Shown here: piece after piece, positions 1 through 7,932 of the stretch
How the letters are laid out: each line of letters begins with the position of its first letter
Numbering within the stretch: the first letter of the stretch is position 1
Assembly (NCBI RefSeq): GCF_023336895.1
Contig: NZ_JAMBLT010000002.1
Location: 186,001-250,000 of the forward strand
DNA length: 64,000 nt
Origin: Parasutterella secunda
Lineage (GTDB): Bacteria; Pseudomonadota; Gammaproteobacteria; Burkholderiales; Burkholderiaceae_F
Direction of reading: 5' to 3'
Translations under genes and position numbers: made by a program
Notes under the pieces: model-generated
The model's database searches: none
Told to the model about the DNA's origin: nothing
What the model saw: the letters and a program-made list of their open reading frames with translations, nothing else

Positions 1-621
1 TTTGAGGTGACTTTTGAGGGAAAAGGCGGACACGGTTCTCGCCCTCAGTTTGCTAAAGATCCGGTAATTGCAATGGGCGAGGCTATTTTGGCTTTACAAA
101 CGCTTGTTTCGCGCAACATTTCTCCCCAATTAGCCGCAGTGGTTTCTGTTTGCTGCGCACAAGCCGGTGATCCCAATGGTGTAAGCGTCATTCCCCAAAA
201 AGCAATGCTCAGCGGCACAACCCGGTCATATGAGCCTGAAGTCCAAGACACGATTGAAAGACGTATTAATGAAGTCGCTCACGGCATCGCAAAAACCTAT
301 GATATTGAAGCAGAAGTTAAATACACTCGGCTTTATCCCGCTATGTACAACACGCCAGAAAATGTTGCGGTGGCTCGTGCAATTGCCACACAAGTGTTAG
401 GAGAAAACAATGTCAAAGAAATCTCCAGGACGACTGGCGGTGAGGATTTCTCGTTCATGCTACAAAAGCGCCCCGGCTGTCTTTTTCGTCTTGGCATGAA
501 AGACGCAGATCACACAGCGCCTGTTCACAATGAGCGCTTCAATTTCAACGATAAAGCCATTGCGACCGGAGCGGCTGTTTTAACATCCATTGCTTTAACA
601 CGGATGTTGCCCAATAGCTAG
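1..621 (+). CDS. M20D-family amidohydrolase, C-terminal part (5' end outside window)
   Basis: The reading frame is open from the first base, so only the last 206 residues of a metallopeptidase-like amidohydrolase are present. The visible part holds the dimerisation lid, with GGHGSRPQ near visible residue 10, and the end of the catalytic domain with GGEDFSFM near residue 147, whose Glu is a metal ligand in this family, followed by a late His (DHTAPVHN). These are the hallmarks of hippurate hydrolase / N-acyl-amino-acid hydrolases, which remove acyl groups from amino acids in the cytoplasm. The exact substrate cannot be told. A perfect hairpin follows the stop codon directly. Confidence 0.9.
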   Translation, partial: FEVTFEGKGGHGSRPQFAKDPVIAMGEAILALQTLVSRNISPQLAAVVSVCCAQAGDPNGVSVIPQKAMLSGTTRSYEPEVQDTIERRINEVAHGIAKTYDIEAEVKYTRLYPAMYNTPENVAVARAIATQVLGENNVKEISRTTGGEDFSFMLQKRPGCLFRLGMKDADHTAPVHNERFNFNDKAIATGAAVLTSIALTRMLPNS

Positions 622-628
622 TACTTTA

Positions 629-660
629 ATCGGTATGCCCAAGCACAAGGGCATACCGAT
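629..660 (+). terminator. Perfect 12-bp hairpin after the M20 gene
   Basis: ATCGGTATGCCC (629-640) pairs fully with GGGCATACCGAT (649-660) around an 8-base loop, 8 bases after the stop codon. No T-run follows, so it is a weak intrinsic terminator or an mRNA 3'-end stabiliser. The rest of the gap to 861 is AT-rich and shows no gene. Confidence 0.5.
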
Positions 661-861
661 CGATTAATAAACTCTTCTATTAAGCTTATATTGAGCTGCT
701 CGTGCGATTTTTCCACAAGTCGCTTAATCGGCGCCGCTTTCCATTGATCGTTTTTTTCCGAAAGCGACTGTCTCTCTGCGAACTTGTGTCAAATCTAATG
801 ACAATTTTTAAGCGAAACTACAAATTTTTACCTAGCGTTTTTAACAATTAAGATACTCAAC

Positions 862-1773
862 TCATTGTTTATCAAAACAAAATTCTTTAGCCAGATGCTG
901 AGCATAGACTAAATCGTCTGCTCCCATCTGCTTTAACAAATGGGAATGGTCCTTTTTTGAAAAGACGTACGAAGGCTCGACGCCATCAAATGCTTTTCGA
1001 GCCAAATGCAATCCTTCATTGCGTCTTTTTAGCGAACGAAAACGCCTTGCGAACAAGAACGCTTTATTGTCGCCACTAAATCGAGAAAGTCCTCTTCTTA
1101 CCAGCTCATCCACCCGATCAAAATTTCTGGCTTCAATCGCATCTTCAATGGCCCAATCCAAAACGTTGTAGGAATCAGAGAACTCATCAACCAATTCGTT
1201 AAGCCGTATTTCTTCCCCACTCATCCGGTACATTGAGAGTAATGACAAAAGATTTTCAAGATCTTCAAAAAGTTCCAAGTCTGCCTTGCCCTCTTTAGAA
1301 CGCCTCACATGGTTCTGCCATTTATTCTGAAGTCGCCTTGTCAATTCTTCACCCACAGACTGATCCACTAAATATTCAAGCAGTGCCGGTCGTCCGATGA
1401 TATCTTCAGAACTAAGCAAGTCTTTCTTCAATAATTTTAAAAAACGTCCATCAACCCATTCCCAATCGGCATCTTCTGCGAGACTCTCAAAGCGATCCCA
1501 ACAATACTCCTCGACCTTGTAGGCTAACGCTTTCTCCATTAACGCTACGCCCCGACAAAGCCGATAAAGATACTCCACCCACTCGAACGCTTTCTGACAC
1601 TCATCGCACTCCAGAGCGTCTTGCACGCCCTCGTCCACAAAATTAATCAAACCGAAAGACCATTCGACATCGCGTTCTATCCACGGTGTCTGATCAATCA
1701 TTGATTGGATGCGATTTTTAAGATATTCCGCGTCCACACTTTCACTCAACCAGTTTTGCGTGTACTGCCGCAC
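862..1773 (-). CDS. Unrecognised protein, probably the body of a frameshifted gene
   Basis: A 303-residue frame beginning with GTG. I do not recognise the family: the protein is charged, probably all-helical, with no signal peptide or membrane segment and two Cys in a CDECQ motif near residue 57. The GTG has no Shine-Dalgarno sequence, and this frame can be read upstream only to a TGA. The small frame 1746-1892 overlaps it by 28 bases in the other register. Joining the two by a -1 shift near 1780-1800 gives a natural-looking protein of about 340 residues that starts at 1892 with ATG. So either the gene is broken, the base sequence has an error, or a real -1 shift occurs (a CAAAAAG run lies at the junction). 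Being coding is fairly certain; the start is not. Confidence 0.6.
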   Translation of the reverse strand: MRQYTQNWLSESVDAEYLKNRIQSMIDQTPWIERDVEWSFGLINFVDEGVQDALECDECQKAFEWVEYLYRLCRGVALMEKALAYKVEEYCWDRFESLAEDADWEWVDGRFLKLLKKDLLSSEDIIGRPALLEYLVDQSVGEELTRRLQNKWQNHVRRSKEGKADLELFEDLENLLSLLSMYRMSGEEIRLNELVDEFSDSYNVLDWAIEDAIEARNFDRVDELVRRGLSRFSGDNKAFLFARRFRSLKRRNEGLHLARKAFDGVEPSYVFSKKDHSHLLKQMGADDLVYAQHLAKEFCFDKQ

Positions 1774-1892
1774 AATATCTTTTTGCCACTGTCGGTCGTG
1801 CGAGCTTTTTCAAAAATGGCCGCTCGAAGCTCATCTTCGTCCATGGCGTTGACACAGTTTTCAAATTCTTGAGAGAAATATTCTTTATTCAT
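1746..1892 (-). CDS. Short frame, probable N-terminus of the frameshifted gene
   Basis: Starts with ATG at 1892 and runs 48 codons (MNKEYFSQEF...). Residues up to about 33 look like a natural acidic N-terminus; the tail after the proposed frameshift is basic and Gly/Ser-rich, as expected of out-of-frame sequence. The ATG overlaps the stop of the upstream ATPase debris (ATGAATAA arrangement), which points to translational coupling in the ancestral operon. No function can be assigned. Confidence 0.45.
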   Translation of the reverse strand: MNKEYFSQEFENCVNAMDEDELRAAIFEKARTTDSGKKILCGSTRKTG

Positions 1893-2057
1893 CGTTTGAT
1901 TCCTTATGTATAGGAACAAGTTCGCTAGCTTCAACCAAACAGAGTCTTTCCTGCGGGTCTTGCACGAGCCGTTTCATTTCTGGAGAAAAACCCGAAAGTG
2001 AAAAAAGCATAAAGTATTTTTTATCGAAATGGAGTACATATTTTCTAAAAATATTTT
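1885..2057 (-). pseudogene. C-terminal remnant of an archaeal-type ATPase (DUF234-like end)
   Basis: About 57 codons in a frame different from the MFS gene, ending in a stop that overlaps the next start. The stretch KKYFMLFSLSGFSPEMK followed by a Leu/Val/Glu-rich end matches the typical last strand-helix of AAA-type ATP-binding proteins with a DUF234 or restriction-nuclease-like tail. No ATPase body lies upstream: the frame runs into the MFS gene, where it is only a shadow. I infer that the body was deleted and the MFS gene end now abuts the stump. Confidence 0.55.
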
Positions 2058-3356
2058 TTAGATTTTCTGAAAATTTTCTTTCGTTTTTGATAATTTCATC
2101 GGAAGCAGAAAAATCAAACCCACAACAAAGAACATCCCCGTACACAAAAGAGCCAAGCGTTGATCGTTGCCTGTCACCCAAGTGATCAGTCCATAAGTCA
2201 TCGGACCAATGATATTGGCTACCCACAGCGCCATATTCCAAAATGAATAAAATGCCGCGCGGTCTTTTTCAGGAGCCAGAACACCAACCAAAGCACGACC
2301 TGCTGACTGGCTTGATCCCATTGCAATACCAGCCAAGTTCGCAGCCACCCAAAAAAACGCTTTGGTTTGAGCAAAATAAGCCACGCCCACCATGGCTATC
2401 CAAATAAAAAGCGTCACGATTAAGGCATTTTTGTGACCAATACGATCCTCCACATAGCCAAAAGCAAAGGCTCCGATTGCCGCGGTGATGTTGACGAGCA
2501 ACACAAGGAGAATCGTTTCGTCCGGCGAAAATCCCATGGCTTGATCGGCGTAAACCGCGGCCAGTGTCACCACAACGGCGATTCCACCTTGGAAGAAGAG
2601 ACCGCTAGCAACCAACCAGGCAAAATTTCGGTGAGCGGGCAGACTTTTGAATGTTTTAATAAGGCTGGTTTGGGATTCTTTAACCAAAGACCAAAATGAT
2701 GATTGGGTTCTAGGCACGGCTCTTTCTTTTAGCCATAAAGCAAGAGGTAGGGCTGCGATAAAAAAGATAACCGCCGTGATGAGCATAGTGTAGGGGACAT
2801 AATCCTCAGCAGTAAATCCCTTTGACTGCATAGCCAAAACGACAGCCAAGCTTAACCCCAAAGTCAAAAGACCACCGCAATACCCAAAACTCCATCCCCA
2901 ACCGGAGACTTTCCCAATGGAGCGGTCGTCGGCGATTTCGGGCAAGAAAGCAGAATTAAGCGTCTCTCCAACGTTATAGGCGAAATTGCTGACAATGACC
3001 ATGAGAACGGCCCAGACAATCGTACCGGTGCCGGTAAAAGCCAAACCGACGGTGCCCCCGATACAAATCAAACTCATCAACACCGTCCAAAATTTTTTAT
3101 TGGCTTTAAGGTCACTGGCCGCACCAATGAGGGGCATGGAAACAATAGCCAAAATATTGCTTGCCGCGATAACCGTTGTCCAAAGAAGTGTCGCCCAAGA
3201 AGCTTCTTCACAAATCACGCTGACAAAATAAGCATTAAAAACCGTTGTGAGGACAACGGTCGTATAGCCGGAATTCGCAAAATCAAAGGCCGCCCAAGAG
3301 AGCACCTCACGGCCTGAAACGCCTTCTTTTAAATGCTTAAGTGAAAATAGCGACAC
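2058..3356 (-). CDS. UMF1-family MFS transporter (Atg22-like)
   Basis: A 432-residue polytopic inner-membrane protein with about 12 hydrophobic helices. The N-terminal AAFDFANSGYTTVVL motif (residues about 22-36) is the signature of the UMF1/Atg22 branch of the major facilitator superfamily, suspected exporters of amino acids or other small solutes; the substrate is unknown. The GTG start at 3356 has a good AAGGA seven bases upstream. The gene follows the deacetylase-like gene by 11 bases on the same strand, so the two are probably cotranscribed. Its 3' end abuts the remnant of an ATPase gene. Confidence 0.9.
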   Translation of the reverse strand: MSLFSLKHLKEGVSGREVLSWAAFDFANSGYTTVVLTTVFNAYFVSVICEEASWATLLWTTVIAASNILAIVSMPLIGAASDLKANKKFWTVLMSLICIGGTVGLAFTGTGTIVWAVLMVIVSNFAYNVGETLNSAFLPEIADDRSIGKVSGWGWSFGYCGGLLTLGLSLAVVLAMQSKGFTAEDYVPYTMLITAVIFFIAALPLALWLKERAVPRTQSSFWSLVKESQTSLIKTFKSLPAHRNFAWLVASGLFFQGGIAVVVTLAAVYADQAMGFSPDETILLVLLVNITAAIGAFAFGYVEDRIGHKNALIVTLFIWIAMVGVAYFAQTKAFFWVAANLAGIAMGSSQSAGRALVGVLAPEKDRAAFYSFWNMALWVANIIGPMTYGLITWVTGNDQRLALLCTGMFFVVGLIFLLPMKLSKTKENFQKI

Positions 3357-3367
3357 TCTTGGATCCT

Positions 3368-4300
3368 TTACACATGGGCTAATGTTCTGATGTGGGCAAC
3401 AACCGCTCTTGAAAGACTCCGAGGCTCATAGCCGCCTTCGAGCACGCTGACGATTTTTTCATCACAAACGCTACGCGCGATATCATCAATGATTCGTGTG
3501 ATATGGGCATAGTCCAAATCAGAGAAATCCAGCCCCGACATAATATCGGCCATATGAGCGTCAAAACCAGCCGAAATTAAGATAAGCTGTGGATGACAGT
3601 CGCGAATTAAAGGCTCCCACTTGGAACGAATCACTTCACAGGCCGCCTCTCCTCTGTCACCGGCCGCAAGCGCGAACTTGTGAATATTAGATGCTAAACT
3701 CTCAAGCTTCGGATACGGGAAAATCTCTTTTTCAAAAAAAGAGAAGAAATGAATACCCTCAAGCCCAGCCAGAATATCCTCGGTCCCATCACCATGGTGC
3801 GCGTCAATATCTAAGACTGCCATTCGCTCAATGCCCAAAACATCTCTTGCGTAAAGCGCCGCAATCGCCACATTGTTGAAAATACAAAAACCTTCCGCTT
3901 TATCTCGATGAGCATGATGACCCGGTGGGCGCACACAACAAAACGCATTGGTGAGTTTGCCAGAGTGGACTTCATCAAGCGCTTCAAGTACACAACCCGC
4001 GCTTTCTAATGCGGCCGTCCACGAATCACGGCTCACAATCGTATCCTCACTGATATAAATCAATTCACCTTCTTTTTGGGGAATCAAAGAGCGAACGTGG
4101 TCGACGTATTGTTGATCATGGGCACGTAAAAGATCCTCTAAAGAAGCCTGGCGCTCGGTCTGTTTCCGACAAAAAGCACTTTCCAAACCCGAAGCAACCA
4201 ATCGCTCCTCTATCGCTCGAATTCGCTCAGGCGAATCCGGACTCGAGAATCCTGTGATGTGGCGATAACACGATTCGTGGGTAAATAGACCTGTTGACAC
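3368..4300 (-). CDS. Histone-deacetylase-like amidohydrolase
   Basis: A 310-residue zinc hydrolase of the arginase/deacetylase fold. Visible active-site motifs are RPPGHHA (near 124), FCIFNNVAIAA, DIDAHHGDGT (near 166) with Asp and His zinc ligands, SAGFDAH with the second Asp, and LEGGY near the end. In bacteria such enzymes deacetylate small molecules such as polyamines or acetoin-related compounds; the substrate is not predictable here. The start is GTG at 4300, preceded by AAGGA at six bases. It leads a two-gene unit with the UMF1 transporter, which might export or import its substrate or product (inference). Confidence 0.9.
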   Translation of the reverse strand: MSTGLFTHESCYRHITGFSSPDSPERIRAIEERLVASGLESAFCRKQTERQASLEDLLRAHDQQYVDHVRSLIPQKEGELIYISEDTIVSRDSWTAALESAGCVLEALDEVHSGKLTNAFCCVRPPGHHAHRDKAEGFCIFNNVAIAALYARDVLGIERMAVLDIDAHHGDGTEDILAGLEGIHFFSFFEKEIFPYPKLESLASNIHKFALAAGDRGEAACEVIRSKWEPLIRDCHPQLILISAGFDAHMADIMSGLDFSDLDYAHITRIIDDIARSVCDEKIVSVLEGGYEPRSLSRAVVAHIRTLAHV

Positions 4301-4360
4301 AAATAATCCTTGTTTTTTCTTTGATTTTAACCGTTACCCACAATTAATTCGTCAATCTAT

Positions 4361-4440
4361 ATCGAACAAAATTTTACTTTCTTGTCATTCTGTTCGACAT
4401 ATCGAACAAAAATTTAAAATTAATCAAAATTGTTCGATAT
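4361..4440. repeat. 40-bp iteron-like repeats upstream of the first ATPase
   Basis: ATCGAACAAA occurs at 4361 and 4401, and TGTTCGAYAT at 4391 and 4431, each pair exactly 40 bp apart. At 4391-4408 the two elements meet to form the palindrome TGTTCGACATATCGAACA. The rest of the unit is almost pure A/T. The last copy ends about 31 bases before the ATPase start, where a promoter or operator would lie. I read this as a binding array for a DNA-binding protein, possibly the ATPase itself. Confidence 0.7.
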
Positions 4441-4471
4441 AATAGCTAATAATAAAAAAAGGGGAACAAAA

Positions 4472-5716
4472 ATGAGCGAACTCTTAGTACCTCGATCTGA
4501 TCTATTGGAAAAGATCAAACCGTTTTACAACGATTTAGATTTGATCAAAGTTTTAACCGGTATGCGACGTACCGGCAAATCCACCCTTTTTGAACTTATC
4601 AAGGCAGATATTTCCAATTCTTTACACCTTAAAGACAACCATTTCTTGAGTATTAATTTTGAAGATATCCGTTGGCGCTCGCTTCCCCTTGAAGAGATTC
4701 ATGAAAAAATATTGCACTTTGCTCAACAACAAACCCCATCTTTTGTTTTTTTAGATGAAGTACAGAATGTTGATCGCTGGGAAATCATGGTGAATTCCCT
4801 TCGTCAGCACGCCATTGCCAGTATTTTCATAACCGGTTCCAATTCAAAATTATTATCCGGAGAACTCGCCACTCATTTAAGCGGTCGTTACGTTTCTTTT
4901 GAAGTTTTCCCTTTTTCATTTAAAGAATTCGTCCTTTGTAATAAAGGAAACTCTGATTTATCAATAAATGAAATTTTTAATACCTACCTCACAGTCGGAG
5001 GAATGCCCGCCTGGGCTCATGGATTTTCCAAGCGCCCCTTTGAAGCTTGGCAACAGTACTTAAGCGACCTTTTTGACACCATTTTTATTAAGGACATCAT
5101 CTCGCGACGTCAAATCCGTGATGTTGAACTATTCAAAAAAGTTCTCCGTTACCTCTTTGACCAAACCGGGCATCCAATATCAATCGCTTCCCTGGCCAGA
5201 TATTTGAAATCTGAAGGGCGAGCACCCAGCAAGGAAACCTTGGCCAATTTTATTGAGGCTGCCTGCGAAGCTTTTATTTTCGAAAAAATGAATTTTGAAA
5301 CGGCCGAAGGTAAACGTATGCTAGCCTTCAACCATAAGTTTTACATCAATGATCATGGCTTGCGTCAGGCTTTGTTTTTATCTAACCAAATAAATATTGA
5401 TCAGATATTAGAAAACATTGTCGCGATTGAGTTACGCAGACGTGGTTGGAAAGTAAGCATTGGAAGAATTGCTTGCGCTCAAAAACCGTCGAAAGAACTT
5501 GAGGTTGACTTCATAGCGAGAAAAAACAATCAAACCCTCTATGTTCAAGTGGCCTATTTACTAGCCAATAAGGAAACCGAAGAACGTGAATTCGGGGCAC
5601 TTTTATCAATACCGGATAACTTCCCGAAGGTTGTACTTAGCTTGGACCCGATCTTGAGACCGCAAAAAGGCATTGAACACCAAGATCTTCGGCAATGGCT
5701 TTTATCGGAATGGTAG
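4472..5716 (+). CDS. AAA ATPase with DUF4143-type nuclease-like tail (COG1373)
   Basis: A 414-residue cytoplasmic protein. Walker A is GMRRTGKST (residues 30-38), Walker B is FVFLDEVQ (about 90-97), and the C-terminal part has ELEVDF...LYVQVAY (about 342-360), the PD-(D/E)XK-like core seen in this family with Gln in place of the usual Lys region. The ATG at 4472 follows AAAAGGGG, and is preferred over an upstream TTG. The gene stands alone, directly behind a 40-bp repeat array. The family is abundant in gut bacteria, often multicopy, and its role is not established; defence or mobile-element functions have been suggested only by distribution. Confidence 0.88.
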   Translation: MSELLVPRSDLLEKIKPFYNDLDLIKVLTGMRRTGKSTLFELIKADISNSLHLKDNHFLSINFEDIRWRSLPLEEIHEKILHFAQQQTPSFVFLDEVQNVDRWEIMVNSLRQHAIASIFITGSNSKLLSGELATHLSGRYVSFEVFPFSFKEFVLCNKGNSDLSINEIFNTYLTVGGMPAWAHGFSKRPFEAWQQYLSDLFDTIFIKDIISRRQIRDVELFKKVLRYLFDQTGHPISIASLARYLKSEGRAPSKETLANFIEAACEAFIFEKMNFETAEGKRMLAFNHKFYINDHGLRQALFLSNQINIDQILENIVAIELRRRGWKVSIGRIACAQKPSKELEVDFIARKNNQTLYVQVAYLLANKETEEREFGALLSIPDNFPKVVLSLDPILRPQKGIEHQDLRQWLLSEW

Positions 5717-5787
5717 AACACTCTAAAAAAGTCGTATTTTGTTTTAGAATTCAGAACTGAATTGTTCTACTCTTTTCTCGCTCATTG

Positions 5788-6348
5788 ATGAAACGCTTAC
5801 TTGACATTGTGTTGATTTTGCTTTCGCTACCAATCATGTTACCTGTAGCGTTAATCGTTGCCATTGCTATTAAGCTTGATTCTCCCGGCCCTGTCTTATA
5901 CTGGTCTGAACGTATTGGTCGAAATGGAAGGCCATTTATCATGCCGAAATTTCGTTCCATGAGTGTTGGTGCACCCATTGTAGAAGCTGAAAAATTCACC
6001 AATGCCGGCAGCTACATCACCAAGGTTGGAGAATTTATTAGAAAAACCAGCCTAGACGAAATTCCTCAGTTCTGGTCGGTTTTAAAAGGTGACATGAGTC
6101 TTATTGGCCCCAGACCGCTTTTGCCGATTGAAACCCATGTTTTGGAACTGAGAAAAGCGGCGGGCGTTGATAAGCTTTTACCCGGAATTTCCGGTTGGGC
6201 TCAGATTAACGGGCGCACATGCATAAGCGGCGATGACAAGGCTAGCTTAGACATCGAATATATGAAAAAGCGCTCTCTCTTATTTGATATCAAAATCATT
6301 CTGTTGACGATCTGGAAAGTCATCAAGCAGGATGACATTGTTCATTAG
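5788..6348 (+). CDS. Initiating sugar-phosphate transferase (PglC/WcaJ-type)
   Basis: A 186-residue monotopic phosphoglycosyl transferase, the short catalytic form. It would move a sugar phosphate from a UDP-sugar to undecaprenyl phosphate at the inner face of the cytoplasmic membrane, starting a glycan. Evidence: one re-entrant hydrophobic helix (about 4-26), SPGPVLYWSERIG, KFRSM, the catalytic Asp-Glu in SLDEIPQFW, SLIGPRPLL and PGISGWAQINGR. It sits alone between two repeat-linked ATPases, 17 kb from the LPS genes. ATG 5788 follows an in-frame TTG; no strong ribosome-binding site is seen. Confidence 0.92.
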   Translation: MKRLLDIVLILLSLPIMLPVALIVAIAIKLDSPGPVLYWSERIGRNGRPFIMPKFRSMSVGAPIVEAEKFTNAGSYITKVGEFIRKTSLDEIPQFWSVLKGDMSLIGPRPLLPIETHVLELRKAAGVDKLLPGISGWAQINGRTCISGDDKASLDIEYMKKRSLLFDIKIILLTIWKVIKQDDIVH

Positions 6349-6370
6349 TTGATCGCTTTTTCTCCATTCA

Positions 6371-7729
6371 CTAAACAGCCAGAGCTCCAATGTCTACTCG
6401 GTGGAGCCATTGTCTAGGCAATTGGTCTGCCTTCAAAAACATCACCATGTACCAAGGTAAATAAAGAATGCGTTCATCGCTGTCCACATTACCTTGACAC
6501 AAAACAACGGCCTCGGATATTCCCCAATCTTTTACATCCAAAACATTATTTAATGCCGCATGTAACTTAAAACTTTTCCCGGACTTCACCTCAACCGGCA
6601 AAACTTTTCCATTCTTCTCCACAACAAAGTCAACCTCTCCGTGTCGAATTGAATTGAAATACCTTAATGGGAAACCATTCGCCAGAAGTTGTTGAGCCAC
6701 CGCGTTTTCAAGAATACTGCCCCAATTGACAGAAACATCACCATTAAGCAATGCGAATTGAATGTTTTGCGCGCAGGCAGCAGTCAATAAACCGGTATCA
6801 CAGAGATAAAGTTTAAATAAATTGTGTTTTTCGTTTAATTTAAGCGGAATGGTTGGCTGCGTGACGTTGTAGCAGGCAAGCGCGACGCCCGCATCATTGA
6901 GCCATAAAAAAGAGCTTTCATACCGATTTTGTCTGGCATTTTTTTCCAAAGACGACAAAGTAAAGCGCCTGTTCTTTTCATCCAACTGCCCGGGGATGGC
7001 ATCAAAAATACGATGAATCTTATTGCTATTTTGAGTAGAGTATTTGACTATGTCCTGTCGATAAAGAGCCAGAATCTCTCGCTGAAAAGAGATCACTTGC
7101 ACGATATCGTTCGTAGACACGAAAATATTCACCGCTTCCGGCATTCCCCCGACCACGAGATATGAATAAAATAATTTTTTCATCGTCTCGTGAATCAATT
7201 CGCTGACAGGACGTTTATTCAAGTACGCGTCATGTAACAATTCAATTGTCTTTTTCTGAACGCCATTGGCCCAACAAAATTCCTCAAAATCCAAAGGATA
7301 CATGGTGACCGGTTCTTCAAACCCAACCGGCAAAGAGGGAACGGATTTTGTACTAACACCCAATAAAGAACCGGATTCAATGTAGTCAAAACGACCGTCT
7401 TCGACTAAAAACTTAATAGCCACCCGAGCTTGTGGACACTCTTGAATTTCATCCAAAAAAATTAATGTATTGCCAATTTCAAGCGGTTGTCTGACATAGG
7501 CTGTTAAGTTGGCCAGTAACTCCTGAGGGCGCAATGAACCGGAAAATATCGTTTTAGACAAAGGGTCATTTAGAAAATTTATCTCAACGAAATGCTTGTA
7601 CTGCTCTTTACCGAATTGCCGAATGAGTGTTGTCTTCCCGACTTGTCTTGCCCCCGATATACAAAGTGCCTTTCTTCTTTTTTGTGATTTCCATTGAAGC
7701 AACCTTGCATAAAGTTTTCGCTCTAACAT
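6371..7729 (-). CDS. AAA ATPase with DUF4143 and PD-(D/E)XK-like tail
   Basis: A 452-residue protein, distant paralogue of the ATPase at 4472. Walker A is GARQVGKTT (residues 26-34), Walker B is LIFLDEIQ (89-96), and the C-terminal end carries HGEVDFVV...LPVEVKSGK (about 364-385), an intact E-D-E-K nuclease-like signature. I prefer the ATG at 7729 because GGGAG lies five bases before it; the ATG nine codons upstream has no ribosome-binding site. It lies tail to tail with the sugar transferase and is preceded by three 33-bp repeats. Function is unknown. Confidence 0.88.
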   Translation of the reverse strand: MLERKLYARLLQWKSQKRRKALCISGARQVGKTTLIRQFGKEQYKHFVEINFLNDPLSKTIFSGSLRPQELLANLTAYVRQPLEIGNTLIFLDEIQECPQARVAIKFLVEDGRFDYIESGSLLGVSTKSVPSLPVGFEEPVTMYPLDFEEFCWANGVQKKTIELLHDAYLNKRPVSELIHETMKKLFYSYLVVGGMPEAVNIFVSTNDIVQVISFQREILALYRQDIVKYSTQNSNKIHRIFDAIPGQLDEKNRRFTLSSLEKNARQNRYESSFLWLNDAGVALACYNVTQPTIPLKLNEKHNLFKLYLCDTGLLTAACAQNIQFALLNGDVSVNWGSILENAVAQQLLANGFPLRYFNSIRHGEVDFVVEKNGKVLPVEVKSGKSFKLHAALNNVLDVKDWGISEAVVLCQGNVDSDERILYLPWYMVMFLKADQLPRQWLHRVDIGALAV

Positions 7730-7770
7730 CTCATCTCCCAACGCTAATCTGGTCATCTAATAATGAGTAT

Positions 7771-7850
7771 TGTAACGTTTTTTAAATATTTTTAATGGGA
7801 TTTTGTAACGTTTTTTAGATTTTTTAAGAATTAAAATGCTACGTTTTTAG
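7771..7850. repeat. 33-bp iteron-like repeats upstream of the second ATPase
   Basis: TGTAACGTTTTTTA begins at 7771 and again at 7804, and a decayed copy, TGCTACGTTTTTAG, at 7837. The spacing is exactly 33 bp both times, and the filler is nearly pure A/T. In the ATPase reading direction the units read as an A-run followed by CGTTACA, ending about 42 bases before its start. The core differs from that of the other ATPase locus, although the architecture is the same. Confidence 0.7.
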
Positions 7851-7871
7851 AATTTTTGACTCCTTATAAAC

Positions 7872-7906
7872 AAAAAATGGAGAGTTCCTCATTCAAAGAA
7901 CTCCCC
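7872..7906 (-). terminator. Intrinsic terminator of the purF operon
   Basis: On the minus strand a 9-bp stem (one G-U pair) formed by 7898-7906 and 7879-7887 with a 10-base loop is followed after one base by six T (7877-7872). It stands 27 bases after the purF stop. Confidence 0.85.
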
Positions 7907-7932
7907 AATTAAAGACCTAATCGTCTAATCGA

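Noticed and set aside
4361-4440. Possible CRISPR or insertion-sequence end
   Set aside because: Only two to three A/T-rich copies and no transposase; a binding-site array fits better.
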